A program made the position numbers and the translations under genes. A DNA stretch of 64,000 nucleotides from Plasmodium coatneyi. Its lineage: Eukaryota > Apicomplexa > Aconoidasida > Haemosporida > Plasmodiidae. Of the stretch, positions 59,261 through 64,000 are shown one piece after another (the first letter of the stretch is position 1; every line of letters begins with the position of its first letter). Under the pieces are notes generated by a model. It did not search any database, was not told the DNA's origin, and saw only the letters and a list, made by a program, of their open reading frames with translations. Where the stretch lies: positions 310,001-374,000 of the forward strand of contig NC_033557.1 of the NCBI RefSeq assembly GCF_001680005.1, given 5' to 3'.

Positions 59261-61149
59261 TGTTGTTGTTCGTTGTATGTGTGTATATTCTTCTGTGTGT
59301 ATATATAATGTGAATTTATATTGAAGATTGTTGTTTATATATTTAGAAGGAAAGTATATGAGAATTTCTCCTCCCTTAAGAATATTAATGAATACTGGAT
59401 TTTTATTTTTCCAATGGTGAACATCCTTTAATTTCTTAATAACAGTAATATACCATACACATGTATCAAAGTCATTACATATGTGCACATATATATAATT
59501 TAAGGTAAGAATATGAACGGGCGTACGAATGAACGAACAAGCAAATAATAAGAAAATAATGGATCGAAGGAGTCAAACTCCTCCTTATGTTCAATCTGTG
59601 TATCTATGTATTATATATCTTTGTGTATTGTGTGTATGCCTGTTCATTTGGAATATTATATTATTATTATGTACACTTCTCTCTTATTATTTATATATAA
59701 GCACACCTTTTTTCTATTTGACGAAAAATTTTTAACATGTACTACATACCTTTTATGTTTTATTGTTATGTTTAAAGGGGAGAGTTAATTGAAAATTGTT
59801 AATATGCATATTGCATATTTCAATCCAAAAAAAAAAGGAGCACACTCTTCCCTATACCCTTTCTTCCTTTTCGGAATGTGCACCTATTCATTTATATGCT
59901 CAGGGAAAAGGGCTATGTGTGCATTCACAATAGCAAATAGAGAAAAAAGGAAAGTACATAAATGCAGAAAGAAAAATACATATATATATGTACTCATATT
60001 CTTGTTCACATATTTTTTTGTGTTCAAAAGTGAGAGTGAAAATTCTGTTTCTGTTGGTACACACACATCTCATGTACAATTTAGCCGCTGTGGAGCAGCC
60101 CCTTCTCCTCTTCCTTCCCTGTATGATCGATTTGTTATAATAATAAATTTGCACCCACCTTCTGCGGTCCTTTTTTCTCTTTTTTTTTCGATAATTACAC
60201 TATAAACAGTTTAAACAGAAAAAAATATATATATTATACTGCGCGAGTTCCTCTTCTCTACTTTCCTTTTCTTAAATTATGTGCACATTACAGAATTCAT
60301 TTCACACGTCCTATTCCCTTCCCATGTCCCTGATGGGTATATTACAAATAGTTCATTCATACATACACAACAACGTTGTGGAACTATATGTACATTAAGG
60401 GAGGTTGAAAAGCAAGAGGATAGGGTAGTTCCAATAGCATAGGGAGCAGGTACACATAATCCACACACACATATATATATGCAAATGAGTTCCTTTGTAA
60501 TGTACTCAACGGGAGGGGAAGAAAAGAAAGGAAAGAAAAAAAATAAAGTAGTACACATATGTACAGAACGAATGTAATTATGCACTAAAAGAACAGGAGT
60601 GGACCTCCTCAGTTAGCATCATACACCTGCTGTATGAGTAACTCCCTCATAATGCACTTATCACCCAAAAAAGGAGGCATGAAGAAAAAAAATAAAAAAT
60701 AACAATAAAATTATTATTACTCCTAAATGATCATGGAAGAGAACGGGGGGAAGTGTACAACATGAGTGTATTATTATAAAAGGGTACACACACATATATA
60801 TATTATGTATGTTATATGTTTATATGTATATATGTGTTCTCTTCTCTTCCTTCCGTTCATAAATAATTTCGTATATAATTTTGTTCTTTATGTCACACAC
60901 GAATATTTTTGTTTGTTACCCCTGCCGTCCGAAAATTACACAAAATATATATACTCTTCAGAAAATAAAAATTCTCCATATTCATATTTCATATTCATCA
61001 ATAATCACACAACAATAACAGCAGAAATAAAGCATACAATGCTTACACCCTTACGCTACTTAATATATAAACAACCATTAGAATAAATTCAAATTACATA
61101 TATAGAGGACATACATATAAAGGGAAAAATATACATACAAACAATAACA
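59261..61149. promoter_or_regulatory. Head-to-head KIR intergenic region 3
   Basis: 1.9 kb between divergent KIR starts, collinear with region 52997-54779 over many blocks (near 59640, 60025, 60300-60370, 60600-60660 and 60990-61090). The minus-gene upstream block is at about 59366-59509. No ORF is supported. Confidence 0.65.
60991..61006 (+). promoter_or_regulatory. Shared upstream motif of plus-strand KIR genes, copy 3
   Basis: ATATTCATCAATAATC, 144 bp before the start codon at 61150. Confidence 0.5.
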
Positions 61150-62884
61150 ATGACAACAGTAATACGATTTAATTGTCGTTCGATGTGGGTACATGCAAAT
61201 GTATATAGTACTCCAAACTTCATACGTAATATAATAAATATAAGGCGTGCACATATATATATATTATATTAATTATATCTGTAGGCATCTGATTTTGATC
61301 ATTTACCTTCAAAGGCCACTTATTATAATAAATTCGAAGGAAGCACAGAAAGCTGTACAGGTGCTTGCGCAAAAGAAATAACTCAGTATTCATTGAAAAG
61401 TAAGAAAATTGGACAGCGTGAGAACCAAATTGAGGAAGCATTGGCTTATATATACAAAGTATACGGAGAAAATAGGACACCATCAAAAAGTGAACCCTAT
61501 CATTTCTTGTACTATTGGATAGGGGAAAAATTATTTGGGAGTATTGCTGAAAATCCCCTTACAGCAAATTACGTGTATTCCATTTGCTCAACTATGAATA
61601 ATTATTGTACGCAGGAAGGATATAATAGTTTGGTATGTGGACTTCCCTGTTATCAGGTTGAAGAAACTATTTTCAATAATAGAAAAATCTTATTCGATTT
61701 CTGGTATGACTATGGTGCCATACAAACACTGCTAAAATATAGTGGGTCTGAAGGTACTGAGATATGTAAACGCTACGTAGATAGTGTTGAAGAAGCAAAA
61801 AATGCAATGCGAACACATTGTTCGACGAATGAAAGTTCGGATGATTACTGTAAAAATTTTTGGAATCCACGTCAGAAAGACATTGAACAAAAACTAAGAG
61901 ATTTGGAATCTGCATTACAAACTGCACAAGGAAGATTAGAAGAGGAAGCAGTAGCAGCAGCTTCCAAATTAGACGAAGCCGTTCGTTCCGCTACCACCAC
62001 TTCTTCCATCTCTTCCATCTTTGGCACATTAGCAGCTACAGCAGTTCCATATCTATTATATAAGGTATATTTTTTAATGAAACTATAGATAGAGTGTTAT
62101 TTACCAAATATTTTGTTCTATAAATAATAAATATGATAATTAAACCATAGTACTCCTTCTAAACCCCCCCTTCCTTCTTTCCTCAGATCATCCTCCCTTC
62201 CTTAGACCCTCCTTTCCTTTCCTCCTCCCTAGACGCTTCCTTTCCTTCCCTCCTCCTTAGACCATCCATCTCCTCCTTCATTCCCTTCCTTCCTTAAACC
62301 ACCTTTCTCCCTTAGACCCCTACCTTCCTTCCATCCACCCCTAACAATGTTCCTTCCACCAACCACCCCTAACATAACCTTCCCATCCACCTACAACCAC
62401 CCTAACAAGCTTCCTTCTACCTATCACCAACCACCCTAACAACCCACCTACCCCCCCTAACAAACTTTCCTTGCACCCTACCACCCCTAACAAACTTTCC
62501 TTGCACCTACCATCCCTAACAACCTTCCTTAGACCCCCGTTCCTTCTCACACCCCTAACACACCCCTTCCTTACTTAGACCCCCTAAACCTTTTTAAACC
62601 CTTTCCCCATAAACCTTCCTTCCCTTCAGTATAAACCATGGTCTTCCTGGTTGGCTAACCATTCAAATGGAAGAAGAAGAGGAAGAAGATCGGCCGGGCA
62701 TGACATCGATACATTAACGGAAGGCACTTCAACAGTGGACTTCACAGGAAGTTCGGAAACAAGTTCCACAATAGACGATTCTACGGTACGTTCTACTGCA
62801 TACACAAGACCGCCTACCAGAGAAAGGGAAAGAACAAATAATAATACACGGGGTCACGGGATGGTAGGTTATCAAAACATGTAA
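61150..62884 (+). CDS. KIR: KIR protein, one extracellular domain
   Basis: Exons 61150-61158 (MTT), 61285-62064 and 62630-62884; 1044 nt, 347 residues, phase 0. The main exon opens FDHLPSKATYYNKFEGSTESC and has the KIR Cys-rich fold (CTGACAKEIT, YHFLYYWIGEKL, CSTMNNYC, VCGLPC, TIFNNRKILFDFWYDYG, CKNFWNPRQKDIEQKL). An acidic coiled-coil region follows, then a short membrane segment (SSIFGTLAATAVPYLLYK). The tail exon begins YKPWSSWLAN, has RRRGRRS and a Ser/Thr-rich tail ending GMVGYQNM. That tail is nearly identical to the tail of the pseudogene at 44600 (TSTVDF, GSSETSSTID), suggesting exchange of tail exons between loci. Intact. Confidence 0.93.
62065..62629 (+). repeat. CT-rich GGTCTAAGG-family intron
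   Basis: On the sense strand, CCTTAGACC-type units (about 62160-62330 and 62525-62590) alternate with CACCCCTAACAACCTTCC-type units (about 62335-62525). Same family and same orientation relative to transcription as the introns of the genes at 44600 and 54780. Confidence 0.85.
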
Positions 62885-64000
62885 TGTAACACATTGTATG
62901 TGATGTAACATTGAAGGAATATAATGTCCTTCCCCACCTTCCAGAGGAACATAAGTGACAATATAGTTCATACAGTGTGTAAAGAACAAAATAACATTTT
63001 TCTTTTTTCCTTTTTTTTCTCCCTTCCCTTTCTTTTTTTATCTTTTTCCTTTGTACTATAGTCTTCACGTCAATGTACAATAAAAAGAAGTCAGAGAAAA
63101 TTTTCCCAACTCATTCGTACCTGTTTGCAATTTCTTCACTTAAGATTCTAAATGTCCATTCATTTTTTTTACAAGATTTTATTTTTGTAATTTTTTTTTT
63201 ACTTTAACATAAAAATTTCTTTTCTTTCCTTTTTTTTATATACAAACATTTTCTTGAAGAGATCAGTACTTTTTTTTTCTCTCTCTTTTTCTTTCCTATG
63301 CAAGTGCGAATGTTGTGCAGTTCGTATCAGTTTTTTTTTCTTTTTTTCTTTTTTTTTTTTCCTGTCTTATCATTAAACAGTAGAACGGTATATAGCACAT
63401 AAGAGTTCGTAAAAAAATAAAAAAATATATGAACGGACAGGTAGCTAGCCATTAATTACGACTTAAAGCTGCAAAGAGGGGGGCATATTCACCTGCACGT
63501 TAATACATATTGCTGCCTTGTCTGTAAAATTTGTCAAAGAAAAAAAGAAAAAAGAGAAAACTGTCTTAAGGAGGACGCAGAACAAATTACAGTGCAGCTT
63601 AAACTCCTCCTTTCCACGGAGGACACCTTTTTTTTCTTTTTTTTTCTCCTTCCCCTTTTGTCCAATATGAAAGGGAAAAATTTATACAAAAAAAAAGAAA
63701 AAGAAAAAGAAAAAGAAAAAATGTGCACTTTGAAATTTTCTCCCTAGGAAATGCAAGGTTCGCTTATTCCACTTTGGAAAGTATTTCCATAGAAGTGTTT
63801 AGCTTATTTGGCATGTTCACAGGGAATGGCAAAAATATAAAGGTAAGGTAACGCGCGTGCATATCTCCTTTTTTTTCCAATTCGACAGTGCAATAATGGT
63901 TGCGTGCGGGTGGATGTGAGAGAATGGGAATGGGGTGCGGTTAAAAGAAAAGCACTTAATGATACTTCTTAACTGCCCGTGTGTACACAAAGTGCTTATA
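62885..64000. other. 3' flank of KIR cluster, no gene seen
   Basis: Poly-T-rich sequence with no supported ORF on either strand. The composition from about 63730 on is more balanced and may be the flank of a gene beyond the window. Confidence 0.45.

Noticed and set aside
1..64000. CRISPR arrays, insertion sequences, tRNA and rRNA genes
   Set aside because: None seen; the tandem arrays lack the direct-repeat/unique-spacer pattern, and no tRNA or rRNA core was recognised on reading both strands.

Overview
The window reads as a chromosome-internal segment of a simian malaria parasite, most likely Plasmodium knowlesi (its close relative P. coatneyi is the main alternative). Three things point there: a complete SICAvar-type variant antigen gene, a cluster of six KIR-type genes, and interstitial copies of the telomere heptamer GGGTT[T/C]A inside an intron, all flanking single-copy housekeeping genes. 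The AT/GC balance, short introns and long homopolymers fit as well. Exons were joined by GT/AG sites with compatible phase; every spliced total except the KIR pseudogene is a whole number of codons.

Layout. 1-1330: low-complexity 5' flank. 1331-9469 (+): a ten-exon SICAvar gene (two alpha-type Cys-rich exons, three beta-type domains, stalk, membrane segment, cytoplasmic tail with a late frameshift). 9470-11168: AT-rich gap. 11169-24427 (+): four-exon gene for a 4182-residue protein of unknown function. 24824-28364 (-): PMS1/PMS2-type MutL mismatch-repair protein. 29735-31204 (-): seipin-like two-pass membrane protein. 32188-34074 (-): cytosolic aspartyl-tRNA synthetase. 35827-37035 (-): five-exon VTA1-like gene (ESCRT-III/Vps4 cofactor). 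38134-42358 (-): VPS51 (GARP tether). 42359-44599: low-complexity gap with an (AAAAGGG)n array. 44600-62884: KIR cluster. 62885-64000: no gene seen.

The KIR cluster consists of three head-to-head pairs, each separated by about 1.8-1.9 kb: a minus-strand gene (44600-46510 pseudogene; 50611-52996; 56933-59260) and a plus-strand gene (48313-49776; 54780-56271; 61150-62884). The second and third pairs have the same plan, a two-domain gene facing a one-domain gene, and share intergenic blocks, so they look like a segmental duplication. Plus-strand members share an upstream motif; minus-strand members share a different upstream block.

The most interesting point is the linker of the two two-domain KIRs. 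One encodes a stretch resembling host CD99. In its paralogue the matching DNA lies in the opposite orientation, as a roughly 43-bp micro-inversion at the exon end that appears to have moved the splice donor. SICAvar and kir introns also share one GGTCTAAGG repeat family, in opposite orientation relative to transcription.
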